A stretch of DNA of 64,000 bases, from the NCBI GenBank assembly GCA_900547785.1, contig URIB01000001.1:175158-239157 (forward strand), given 5' to 3'. The notes under the pieces were generated by a model, which ran no database searches, was not told the DNA's origin, and worked only from the letters and a program-made list of their open reading frames with translations. Within the stretch, counting starts at the first letter, position 1, and every line of letters starts with the position of its first letter. This document shows positions 34,793-42,989 of this stretch, one piece after another. A program made the translations under genes and the position numbers. Source of the stretch: an uncultured Dialister sp. GTDB taxonomy: Bacteria > Bacillota > Negativicutes > Veillonellales > Dialisteraceae.

Positions 34793-36691
34793 TTGAATAA
34801 GTTTGTAAAGAATGTGGCACTCTATGTTTTTCTAATGGTCATAGCGGTTGCGATATTCAATACCTTTGTTCATCCCCAAGAGAAGTTTGCAGAAATGGCA
34901 TATAGTGATTTTGTTTCTCAGATTGAAAAGAGAAATGTGGCATCCGTTGTCATGACTGAAAACTCCATCAAAGGAAAATTAAAAGACGGAACAGAATTTT
35001 CTACATATATTCCCAATAATGACATGCAAATTGTAGAAAAAATGACGGAAGGAAATGTTGTCATTACGGCAAAGCCTCCGGAACAGCCGTCATGGTGGAT
35101 GAGTCTTTTATCATCTTTGCTTCCCATTTTGATTTTAGTAGCGGTTTGGTTTTGGATTATGAACCAGACACAAGGCGGCGGCGGACGTGTAATGAGCTTT
35201 GGGAAATCCCGGGCTAAAATGAGCGGAGAAGGGCAAGTGCATGTAAACTTTTCCGATGTTGCCGGTGAAGATGAGGCGAAAGAAGAATTATCGGAAGTGG
35301 TAGACTTTTTAAAAAATCCGGGGAGATATACCGCGATAGGCGCTAAAATCCCGAAAGGCGTTCTTTTGGTAGGACCGCCCGGGACAGGAAAAACACTTTT
35401 GGCAAAAGCGGTGGCGGGAGAAGCGAAAGTTCCGTTCTTTTCCATTTCCGGTTCCGATTTTGTAGAAATGTTTGTCGGGGTAGGCGCATCCCGTGTAAGA
35501 GATCTTTTCATGCAGGCCAAGAAAAATGCACCTTGCATTGTGTTTATTGATGAAATAGATGCGGTCGGTCGTCAACGCGGTTCAGGGCTTGGCGGCGGTC
35601 ATGATGAAAGAGAGCAGACACTGAACCAACTGTTGGTTGAGATGGATGGGTTCGGCGCCAACGAAGGAATTATTACGCTTGCGGCGACAAACCGTCCCGA
35701 TATTTTAGATCCCGCCTTGTTGCGTCCGGGAAGATTCGATCGCCGTGTGGTGGTAGGTCGTCCTGATTTAGCCGGCAGGATTGCGATTTTAAAAGTACAT
35801 GCTAAAAACAAACCGCTGGATCCCGATATTGATTTAAAGACGATTGCAAAAAAAATTCCCGGATTTACCGGTGCGGACATAGCTAACCTTTTGAATGAAG
35901 CGGCACTTCTTGCAGCCAGACAAAACAGGAAAACAATCTCTATGGCGGATATGGAAGAAGCGAGCGAAAAAGTCAGTTACGGTCCGGAACGAAAGAGCCA
36001 CAAAGTCAGTGATGAAGAAAGAAAAATTACGGCGTATCATGAATCGGGGCACGCCATTATGGCTACCGTTCTTGAACATGCCGATCCGGTGCATAAAGTA
36101 ACCATTATTCCTCGCGGACAGGCGGGGGGATATACGATGATGCTTCCGCAGGAAGAACGTTCTTTCATTACGAAATCCCACTTGCTGGCACAGCTTCGTG
36201 TAGCACTCGGAGGCAGATGTGCGGAACAGATTATATTTAATGAAATTTCCAGCGGAGCCTCCGGTGATTTGCAGCAAGTGACGGCTATTCTCCGTAAGAT
36301 GATTATGGAATGGGGAATGAGTGATCGTTTAGGACCGATGATATTCGGTGAGCATCAGGAGCAGATTTTTTTAGGGAAACAACTCGGATCTGAAAGAAAT
36401 TACGGGGAAGCGGTTGCAACGATTATTGATGAAGAAATGCATAAATATTTGGATGAAGCATACAATGATACCATACAGACGCTGACCGCCCATATAGATG
36501 TATTAAAAGCTATGGCGAAAGCACTTCTTGAGGTAGAAACAATCAACAGCCGGCAAGTGGAAAATTTATTTAAGTATCATTCCATTTATGCGCCGGAAGA
36601 CCCGGTGCGGGAAGGCAGTGATGTTGACGGAAGCAAAGAAGTTTCTTCATCTTTTATGGAAGAAAAACAGGCATCGCTATCGGATGAATAA
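34793..36691 (+). CDS. ftsH: ATP-dependent zinc metalloprotease FtsH
   Basis: FtsH is the membrane-anchored AAA protease that degrades misfolded and regulatory membrane and cytosolic proteins. The 632-residue product has two N-terminal membrane segments (about 5-22 and 98-118) around a short periplasmic domain. The AAA module includes GPPGTGKT, FIDEIDAVG and the ATNRPDILDPALLRPGRFDR SRH region. The zinc protease motif is HESGH, with the third ligand downstream. The start is TTG at 34793 with AGGAGG 6 nt upstream. Confidence 0.98.
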   Translation: MNKFVKNVALYVFLMVIAVAIFNTFVHPQEKFAEMAYSDFVSQIEKRNVASVVMTENSIKGKLKDGTEFSTYIPNNDMQIVEKMTEGNVVITAKPPEQPSWWMSLLSSLLPILILVAVWFWIMNQTQGGGGRVMSFGKSRAKMSGEGQVHVNFSDVAGEDEAKEELSEVVDFLKNPGRYTAIGAKIPKGVLLVGPPGTGKTLLAKAVAGEAKVPFFSISGSDFVEMFVGVGASRVRDLFMQAKKNAPCIVFIDEIDAVGRQRGSGLGGGHDEREQTLNQLLVEMDGFGANEGIITLAATNRPDILDPALLRPGRFDRRVVVGRPDLAGRIAILKVHAKNKPLDPDIDLKTIAKKIPGFTGADIANLLNEAALLAARQNRKTISMADMEEASEKVSYGPERKSHKVSDEERKITAYHESGHAIMATVLEHADPVHKVTIIPRGQAGGYTMMLPQEERSFITKSHLLAQLRVALGGRCAEQIIFNEISSGASGDLQQVTAILRKMIMEWGMSDRLGPMIFGEHQEQIFLGKQLGSERNYGEAVATIIDEEMHKYLDEAYNDTIQTLTAHIDVLKAMAKALLEVETINSRQVENLFKYHSIYAPEDPVREGSDVDGSKEVSSSFMEEKQASLSDE

Positions 36692-36709
36692 CTGAAATAT
36701 TTTAAGAGT

Positions 36710-36755
36710 AAACTGCATGTTCCCGAACGGATAGTGTATGGGAATATGCAGTTTT
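36710..36755 (+). terminator. Terminator after ftsH
   Basis: AAACTGCAT (36710-36718), then TTCCC, pair with GGGAA and ATGCAGTTTT (36746-36755); each arm carries one offset base, and the T-tract is short. Confidence 0.75.
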
Positions 36756-36848
36756 ACAATGAAAGCAGTTAGTTTTAGGCGCATCGGTGAATGGGAATAA
36801 AGAGTACCGTCTTTGCCGGTTTCCTATTTGTGCAAAGGCTTTCTCCGC

Positions 36849-36877
36849 TTGACACGGCTATTTATAAACGATATAAT
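36849..36877 (+). promoter_or_regulatory. Promoter of rplM-rpsI
   Basis: Consensus TTGACA (36849-36854) and TATAAT (36872-36877) with exactly 17 nt between them; the transcript would begin near 36884. Confidence 0.9.
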
Positions 36878-36883
36878 ACTTCT

Positions 36884-36965
36884 CGTGAGATTTGTCCGGA
36901 ACCCACTAGCCCCGGAGGAAGGATTTATCTTGCGGTTCTGTTTTTTATTAGGAGGATCTGTAATA
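36884..36965 (+). promoter_or_regulatory. Probable L13-type ribosomal protein leader
   Basis: The 82-nt untranslated leader of rplM contains a hairpin TCCGG (36895-36899)/CCGGA (36912-36916) with an ACCCACTAGCC-like loop, then the AGGAGG site. Firmicute rplM genes often have an autoregulatory L13 leader in this position. I assign it by location and hairpin and have not aligned it. Confidence 0.5.
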
Positions 36966-37406
36966 ATGAAAAGTACATATATGGCCAATGCGGGCAATGT
37001 GACTCGCAAATGGTATATCGTTGATGCGGAAGGACAAACACTTGGACGCTTGGCATCCAGAGTGGCGGAAGTTCTTACCGGAAAAAATAAACCTACCTAT
37101 ACACCGCATGTTGATACAGGTGATTTTGTCATCATTATCAACGCAGATAAAGTCGTCTTGACGGGTAAGAAATTATTGAAAAAAGAATATTTCCACTATA
37201 CCGGTTATATTGGTGGAGATAGATATCAAAAGGCCGGAGATGCTCTTCGCGAAAAACCGGTTTGGGTTGTCGAACATGCTATTCGCGGCATGCTTCCTAA
37301 AACAAAGCTTGGCGATCAAATGTATCGCAAGCTGAAAGTATATGCCGGTAAAGAACATCCGCATGCAGCGCAACAGGCTGAAGAATTAAAGTTTGATATC
37401 CGTTAA
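36966..37406 (+). CDS. rplM: 50S ribosomal protein L13
   Basis: Ribosomal protein L13, an early-assembling large-subunit protein. The 146-residue product has the conserved KWYIVDAEGQTLGRLASRVA N-terminus, GDFVIIINADKV and the RGMLPKTKLG motif. The ATG at 36966 has AGGAGG 10 nt upstream; frames extending further upstream would run back into the promoter. It is paired with rpsI, 21 nt downstream, as in most bacteria. Confidence 0.98.
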   Translation: MKSTYMANAGNVTRKWYIVDAEGQTLGRLASRVAEVLTGKNKPTYTPHVDTGDFVIIINADKVVLTGKKLLKKEYFHYTGYIGGDRYQKAGDALREKPVWVVEHAIRGMLPKTKLGDQMYRKLKVYAGKEHPHAAQQAEELKFDIR

Positions 37407-37427
37407 CCGGAAGGGAAGGAAATAAAA

Positions 37428-37820
37428 ATGGCAGAAGCTACATACTACGGCACAGGCCGCAGAAAGACATCCGTTGCCAGAGTCCGTCTGGTAGCAGGAC
37501 AGGGAAATATTATGATTAACGGTCGTGAGCTTACAGATTATCTGGATCTGAAAACTCTTGAACTGATTGTAAAGCAACCTCTTGAACTGACAGGTACGAC
37601 GACTTCTTATGATGTAATTGCATCTGTAAAGGGAGGCGGAGCATCCGGTCAGGCAGGTGCGATTCGTCATGGAATCAGCCGTGCTTTATTGGAAGTGGAT
37701 CCGGAATATCGGAAAGTATTGAAAAGCGCAGGTCTTTTAACACGTGATCCGAGAATGAAAGAACGTAAGAAATACGGTCTTAAAAAAGCAAGAAAAGCAA
37801 GCCAGTTCTCGAAACGTTAA
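37428..37820 (+). CDS. rpsI: 30S ribosomal protein S9
   Basis: Ribosomal protein S9, whose C-terminal tail reaches the P-site tRNA. The 130 residues include YGTGRRKTSVARVRL, GGGASGQAGAIRHGISRAL and the basic ending KKARKASQFSKR. It is co-transcribed with rplM and followed by an intrinsic terminator. Confidence 0.98.
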   Translation: MAEATYYGTGRRKTSVARVRLVAGQGNIMINGRELTDYLDLKTLELIVKQPLELTGTTTSYDVIASVKGGGASGQAGAIRHGISRALLEVDPEYRKVLKSAGLLTRDPRMKERKKYGLKKARKASQFSKR

Positions 37821-37832
37821 TCGAAATATAGG

Positions 37833-37866
37833 AAAAACGTACATGATTATCTCGTGTACGTTTTTT
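37833..37866 (+). terminator. Terminator of rplM-rpsI
   Basis: AAAAACGTACA (37833-37843) pairs with TGTACGTTTTT (37855-37865), with a T6 tail. Confidence 0.9.
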
Positions 37867-37960
37867 ATTTTGCTCCCTCTTATAAAGATATACTATATAT
37901 TTAAATTGTGGATTTTTTTAAAACCACATCGTATAATAAGTGTAGTTTTAGGAGGACATC

Positions 37961-39436
37961 ATGACGGAAGAGGAAATTTTAAAAGCAAAGAAGACTTTTG
38001 CACAATGGGGAGTTTCGGAAAATCGTATTTTTTCAGAAATCATGCGTGCCCGCTATTTGGATTATCACTTGTTTTCGGATCCGACCAATGCCGAATATGG
38101 AGTTACAACGGAAGATTTGTATAAAAATATGAAAATGACAGCAGAAAAAATGGGGGATTTCGATGGAAGTGAAGACGCCTATGCAGATGTTTATACACTG
38201 GCTATGAGAGTGAACCCTATGGACTTTGCGGAAGGTGTACCGCGGGCAACAGAAGAAATGAAAGCCCTGATTTTATCCGTTATAGAAAACGTAAAATCGG
38301 CAGGACAGACGGTTTTACTTGCCGGAGCTGATGCCTATCTTTATATGTTGCCCCAGATTTTTTATTATTTAAACGACAAAAGGATTGCCGTATCTGTAAA
38401 TTCGCAAGAATGGAAGGAAAAATTATCTTATTTATTTCCTCGCGGACGATTTATGCACTCTGAAGAAATCATGGGAGACAGAGAGCTTTATGACTATATA
38501 TTCGATATAGAAAAAGAAGATTTACTGCATATAGAAGCATTGCAAAAACGATTAGCGGAGAATGCAGTTTTGGACGCATTGATTCCGATGCCGGTTATCA
38601 TATCGCGAAGCAATAAGAATGTATTGTCAGAGAGCCGGCTGGCTTCTTCTAAAATGATGGAAGAATATTACAATGCGGTTCTCGATAAAGAAGAGTTTGC
38701 TTTTATCAAAATGAGGAATTGCGAAACGGAACGTATTTCGTTCGGAGAAGCATGGCTTGAAAACGGGAGCGTAAAAAAACATGAAGCATTAAAAGTCGGT
38801 GCGGATGTATTTATAGAGGCTCATGACTGGAATTATGATGTTTACCGGTATAACGGATCTATTGCATTACAAACGCTTCTTGCGGCTCATGTGGTCAATT
38901 TAGAGCATACGGTGGAAAGTAAATATACGGTGGTTCAGCCGGAACATAAGATGGCAGGTGTCTGCCGGTTATTAAAAGAAAATGCCATTATTGAAGATAC
39001 AGGCATAAGAACTGAGCTTGCGGAGACGTTGGAAGTATCAAAAAAAATGTCACTTACACGTATACAAAACGGTGATTTATTGTTATTTCCGGGAAAAGAA
39101 AAAATTCACACGGCCGTTGCCTATCATATAGATGAAAATACCTATGTGTCCGATGAAATTACAGTTATCCGTCCGAAAGAAATGTATACGTCCGAATATT
39201 TAAAGGTGTATTTAGAGGGACCGTTGGGGCAATTGTTTATGGACACGATGAAAGCGGAGAATCAGCTTGTTTTTCAAGGATCAAGATTGATGAGATTTCC
39301 ATTACCGGAAGCAACGGAAAAGGCTGTCACATGGATAACGGAAGAATGCAAAAATGCAGTTCAGCAATTATCTCTTGCCGCTAATGGGTGGAGGCATCTG
39401 AAAAAAGAGGCGGTCCATGTGATGACGAGGCGATGA
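37961..39436 (+). CDS. Degenerate N6-adenine DNA methylase-like protein with target-recognition-like C-terminus
   Basis: I do not recognise this 491-residue protein as a characterised gene. The C-terminal third (about 365-485) reads like a type I restriction target-recognition domain: RIQNGDLLLFPG, ITVIRPKEMYTSEYLKVYLEG, then FPLPE. The middle (about 110-250) looks like a Rossmann methyltransferase core (VLLAGADAY at the SAM-loop position, YDYIFDIE at 177-184), but lacks the FxGxG loop and NPPY/DPPY catalytic motif. It has AGGAGG 5 nt before the ATG. No restriction or specificity gene is adjacent; it lies between rpsI and rdgB. It is probably non-catalytic; DNA binding is inferred only from the domain resemblance. 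Confidence 0.5.
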   Translation: MTEEEILKAKKTFAQWGVSENRIFSEIMRARYLDYHLFSDPTNAEYGVTTEDLYKNMKMTAEKMGDFDGSEDAYADVYTLAMRVNPMDFAEGVPRATEEMKALILSVIENVKSAGQTVLLAGADAYLYMLPQIFYYLNDKRIAVSVNSQEWKEKLSYLFPRGRFMHSEEIMGDRELYDYIFDIEKEDLLHIEALQKRLAENAVLDALIPMPVIISRSNKNVLSESRLASSKMMEEYYNAVLDKEEFAFIKMRNCETERISFGEAWLENGSVKKHEALKVGADVFIEAHDWNYDVYRYNGSIALQTLLAAHVVNLEHTVESKYTVVQPEHKMAGVCRLLKENAIIEDTGIRTELAETLEVSKKMSLTRIQNGDLLLFPGKEKIHTAVAYHIDENTYVSDEITVIRPKEMYTSEYLKVYLEGPLGQLFMDTMKAENQLVFQGSRLMRFPLPEATEKAVTWITEECKNAVQQLSLAANGWRHLKKEAVHVMTRR

Positions 39437-39455
39437 GTCTTGGAAAGGAAATACC

Positions 39456-40049
39456 ATGAGAATAGTTCTTGCGACACACAATAAAGGAAAAATACGGGAG
39501 CTTCAGAAATGTTTTTCTGAAATTGGCTGGGAAGCGGTTCCGATAAGTGAAATACAGGATGTAGAAGAACCGGAAGAAACGGGAAAAACTTTTAAAGAAA
39601 ATGCATTGCTTAAGGCACATTATTATTCAGAAATCATTCATATGCCGGTACTGTCCGATGACTCCGGTATTATTGCCAATGCTTTGGGGGACAAACCCGG
39701 AATTTATTCCGCCCGGTATGCGGGAAAACATGGCGATGATGAAGCGAATAATAAAAAGTTGATAGAAGATTTAAAAACATATGCAGGTGATAAAAGAGCG
39801 GGGTATTATGCCTGTGTCATTGCGCTTGTATGGCCGGACGGTAAAGAGATAACGGCGGAGGGGCGATGTGAAGGGGTCATCAGAGATTTCTATAAGGGTG
39901 ACGGTGGGTTCGGGTATGATCCGCTGTTTTATTTGCCGGCGCTTAATAAAACCATGGCGGAACTTTCTATGACGGAAAAAAATAAAATCAGTCACAGAGG
40001 GAAAGCACTCAAAAACTTGCTGGAAAAATTAAAGCATATGGATATTTGA
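39456..40049 (+). CDS. rdgB: XTP/dITP diphosphatase (RdgB/HAM1 family)
   Basis: House-cleaning pyrophosphatase removing ITP, dITP and XTP from the nucleotide pool. The 197 residues have the family motifs ATHNKGKIRE at the N-terminus, KTFKENALLKA, LSDDSGI, PGIYSARYAG and GGFGYDPLFY. It starts 19 nt after the methylase-like gene with GGAAAGGAA upstream of the ATG, so the two may be co-transcribed. Confidence 0.95.
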   Translation: MRIVLATHNKGKIRELQKCFSEIGWEAVPISEIQDVEEPEETGKTFKENALLKAHYYSEIIHMPVLSDDSGIIANALGDKPGIYSARYAGKHGDDEANNKKLIEDLKTYAGDKRAGYYACVIALVWPDGKEITAEGRCEGVIRDFYKGDGGFGYDPLFYLPALNKTMAELSMTEKNKISHRGKALKNLLEKLKHMDI

Positions 40050-40168
40050 AATTGTATTTTTATAGATTCGTAAATTTATGCTATAATTGTGCGGTAAAAA
40101 TGTCCTATGATATAAAAGGCAGATTCTATGTATTATTTACTGGTCAAAAATAGTTAAGGGAGGAAAAA

Positions 40169-41380
40169 ATGGATATTCGTGAAGAAGCAATGAAGTTAAG
40201 AGAAGAAAAGCATCAAATGATTAAAACAACGCTGAATGCAAAAATGGAAGATCTTCATGATTTGGCGGTGGTGTATACACCGGGGGTGGCGGCACCTTGT
40301 CTGGCTATTAAAGAGGAAGAAGATAAATCTTTAGAATTGACATGGCGGGGAAACGTTGTGGCTGTCATTTCTGACGGAACCCGTGTACTCGGTTTGGGAG
40401 ATATCGGCGCCGCTGCGGCTATGCCTGTTATGGAAGGGAAAAGTGCTCTGTATAAAAAGTTCGGAAATATTGACGCAATTCCGATTGTGATTGACAGCAA
40501 AGATAAAGATGAAATTGTACACACGATTCAATTGTTGGAAAAATCATTTGCCGGAATCAATCTGGAAGATTTTTCTTCGCCCAAATGCTATGACATTGAA
40601 GATGAATTGAAAGCGACCATGAATATTCCGGTATTTCATGATGACCAGCACGGAACGGCTATTGCCGCACTGGCAGCGGTTATCGGTGCTCTTCGCCTGA
40701 CAAAAAAGAAAATGAATGAAGTCAAGGTTGTTGTTTCCGGTGCAGGTGCCGCCGGAACGGCTATCGCCCGTCTTCTTTTGGAGGACGGTGTCAGACTGGA
40801 GAATATGACGATGCTGAACAGCAAAGGGATTTTGCACGATGACGGGAAGCTTAACCGTGTTCAAAAAGCGCTTGTGAAAGAAATCAATCCTGAAAACAGG
40901 CAGGGAACTTTTGCAGATGCGGTCAAGGGCGCGGATATTCTTGTAGCAAGCTCATCGCCGGCCGCATTTAAAGAAGAACATAAAGCGGCTATTAAAACCA
41001 TGGCGGAGAATAATGTTGTCTTTGCTATGGCGAATCCGATACCTGAAATGATGCTGGAAGATGCAAGAGCGCTCGGCGTTTATATTTTCGGCACCGGCCG
41101 GAGCGATATGCCGAATCAGGTCAACAACTCGTCCGTATTTCCCGGATTGTTCCGCGGTGCCTTAGATGTTCGCGCCCGTCAAATTAATGAGCCGATGAAA
41201 CTTGCGGCAGCGCATGCGTTGGCGGAATTGGTTTCCGATGAAGAATTGAATCCGGATTATGTGGTGGTCAATGTATTTGATAAGCGTGTTTCTCACGCCG
41301 TAGCAAAGGCATCTGCAAAGGCCGCTATTGAGTCGGGCGTGGCCCGGGTGAAAGAACTGCCGGAACAGTATAAAAATTAA
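40169..41380 (+). CDS. NAD(P)-dependent malic enzyme
   Basis: Oxidative decarboxylation of malate to pyruvate and CO2. The 403-residue short bacterial form has the N-terminal VYTPGVAAPC with catalytic Tyr, SDGTRVLGLGDIG with the metal-binding region, FHDDQHGTAI, and the cofactor fold VVVSGAGAAGTAIARLL. NAD versus NADP preference is not decided here. A TATAAT box lies at 40082-40087 and GGGAGG precedes the ATG. It is monocistronic with its own terminator. With fumC it can channel fumarate to pyruvate. Confidence 0.93.
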   Translation: MDIREEAMKLREEKHQMIKTTLNAKMEDLHDLAVVYTPGVAAPCLAIKEEEDKSLELTWRGNVVAVISDGTRVLGLGDIGAAAAMPVMEGKSALYKKFGNIDAIPIVIDSKDKDEIVHTIQLLEKSFAGINLEDFSSPKCYDIEDELKATMNIPVFHDDQHGTAIAALAAVIGALRLTKKKMNEVKVVVSGAGAAGTAIARLLLEDGVRLENMTMLNSKGILHDDGKLNRVQKALVKEINPENRQGTFADAVKGADILVASSSPAAFKEEHKAAIKTMAENNVVFAMANPIPEMMLEDARALGVYIFGTGRSDMPNQVNNSSVFPGLFRGALDVRARQINEPMKLAAAHALAELVSDEELNPDYVVVNVFDKRVSHAVAKASAKAAIESGVARVKELPEQYKN

Positions 41381-41404
41381 TGAAAGAAACAGTTTTACCA
41401 AGTC

Positions 41405-41439
41405 AAAACGCTTATCCATAAAGAGGGCAAGCGTTTTTT
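41405..41439 (+). terminator. Terminator of the malic enzyme gene
   Basis: AAAACGCTT (41405-41413) pairs with AAGCGTTTT (41429-41437), followed by T residues. Confidence 0.85.
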
Positions 41440-41543
41440 CTTGCGCCTCCTCATAAAATCATATATGATTTAATCAACGAAATGACTGAAAGGTATTACA
41501 ATGGGTCTTATGAGTCATAGGGAAATAGACAGCGAAAAAATAT

Positions 41544-42989
41544 ATGGGAAATGATGAAACGGGAAAGATAGATCAAGGGGCGCTGCTCATTTTGCGTACG
41601 TTGGAAAAAGAAGGGTTTGAGGCATACATAGTAGGCGGTTCCGTCAGAGATCTTCTTTTGGGGAAAATTCCGCATGATTGGGATATTACGACTTCAGCAC
41701 GTCCTGATGAAGTGATTTCCTGCGCAGAGAAAAACGAATGGGAAATTATGAATCATGGCGGCTATCGTTTCGGTACGGTAGTTATTGCATGGAATGGGAA
41801 CATATATGAAGTGACAACTTTTCGCAGGGAGTTTTATGGACTTGCCAGTCATAAACCGCAAGAAGTTTATTTTGCCGAAACATTAAAAGAAGATGTCTCC
41901 CGTCGGGACTTTACGGTCAATGCCATGGCGATGGATGCGGATGGTGTTATTTATGACTATTTTGGCGGAGTTTCTGATTTGGAACGCCGGATTTTGAGGA
42001 CTGTCGGCGTAGCGGAAGAACGGTTCCGGGAAGATGCACTGCGGAGTTTCCGGGCTTGCCGTTTTTTAGGAGAGCTTGATTTTGTGGCAGATCAGGAAAT
42101 CGTCCGGGGTGTGTCCCGCACTTTAGCGTGTGGAGAAGGTCTTTCTTTATCACGTGTGAAATCAGAATTACAAATGCTTTTGGTGTCGGAGCATCCGGCC
42201 CGCGGATTGGATGTATTGGTAAGAACAGGTTTGAATCAATCAAGCTGCCGTGTGACTGTAAATCAAAAGAAATATGCGGTGCCGATACTTCCGGAATTGT
42301 CGCATTTGGTCAATTTACCGCAGGAAAAACGGTTTCATCAATTTGATGCATGGTATCACACACTGGCAGTAGTGGAGGCCGTGCCGAGAAATGAGGTATT
42401 ACGGTGGGCGGCTCTTTTTCATGATGTAGGAAAAGGAATGCCCGGGGTAAGAGCGGTCAGGAATGGAAGATATACGGATTACGGGCATGATTCGGAAGGC
42501 GCCCGGATGACTCAGACTGCACTTATCCGGCTTGAAATGCCTGCAAAATTTATTTCCCGGGTTGTCTGGCTTGTGAAGAACCACATGAAGTTTCATTATT
42601 TTGCCAATACAGAAGAAGCTGACGGAAAAAAATGGATTCGGCAAGAGGCAAGAAGCGGTGAATTTAAATCTTCAACAGAAATGAAAAGCGCATTTCAAGA
42701 CCTAATGGAGCTATGTAAGGCCGATATTATCGGATGCGGACGTCCCTATTCGGCTACAGACGGGCATCAGGCATTTGGAGAGTATATGATGGACTTGTGC
42801 CGTGAGATACCGGTATCAACAAAAGATTTAAATTATGATGACCGATTCATATCAAGCTTGGGAAAAAACATAGGAGAGGGCATGAAAAATTTACTGTTCC
42901 GCGTGCAAAACGGAGAAATAGAAAATCATCCGGATGTACTTTTACGGGCGGGCAACAGGTACAGGAGACGTCATAATGAGAAGAATTAA
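41544..42989 (+). CDS. cca: CCA tRNA nucleotidyltransferase with HD domain
   Basis: Adds or repairs the 3' CCA of tRNA (or one step of it). The 481-residue product has the class II nucleotidyltransferase head (GGSVRDLLLGKIPHDWDITT, RRDFTVNAMAMD), the RNA-binding region with EDALRSFRACRF, and an HD domain (LFHDVGKGMPG). Since the tRNAs in this window already encode CCA, its role is likely repair. The start is uncertain: the ATG at 41544 has no clear ribosome site. Its 3' end overlaps the start of the next gene by 14 nt. Confidence 0.93.
   Translation: MGNDETGKIDQGALLILRTLEKEGFEAYIVGGSVRDLLLGKIPHDWDITTSARPDEVISCAEKNEWEIMNHGGYRFGTVVIAWNGNIYEVTTFRREFYGLASHKPQEVYFAETLKEDVSRRDFTVNAMAMDADGVIYDYFGGVSDLERRILRTVGVAEERFREDALRSFRACRFLGELDFVADQEIVRGVSRTLACGEGLSLSRVKSELQMLLVSEHPARGLDVLVRTGLNQSSCRVTVNQKKYAVPILPELSHLVNLPQEKRFHQFDAWYHTLAVVEAVPRNEVLRWAALFHDVGKGMPGVRAVRNGRYTDYGHDSEGARMTQTALIRLEMPAKFISRVVWLVKNHMKFHYFANTEEADGKKWIRQEARSGEFKSSTEMKSAFQDLMELCKADIIGCGRPYSATDGHQAFGEYMMDLCREIPVSTKDLNYDDRFISSLGKNIGEGMKNLLFRVQNGEIENHPDVLLRAGNRYRRRHNEKN

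Noticed and set aside
37843..38124. Plus-strand ORF overlapping the terminator and start of the methylase-like gene
   Set aside because: It starts inside the rpsI terminator and lies out of frame over a gene with a good ribosome site.
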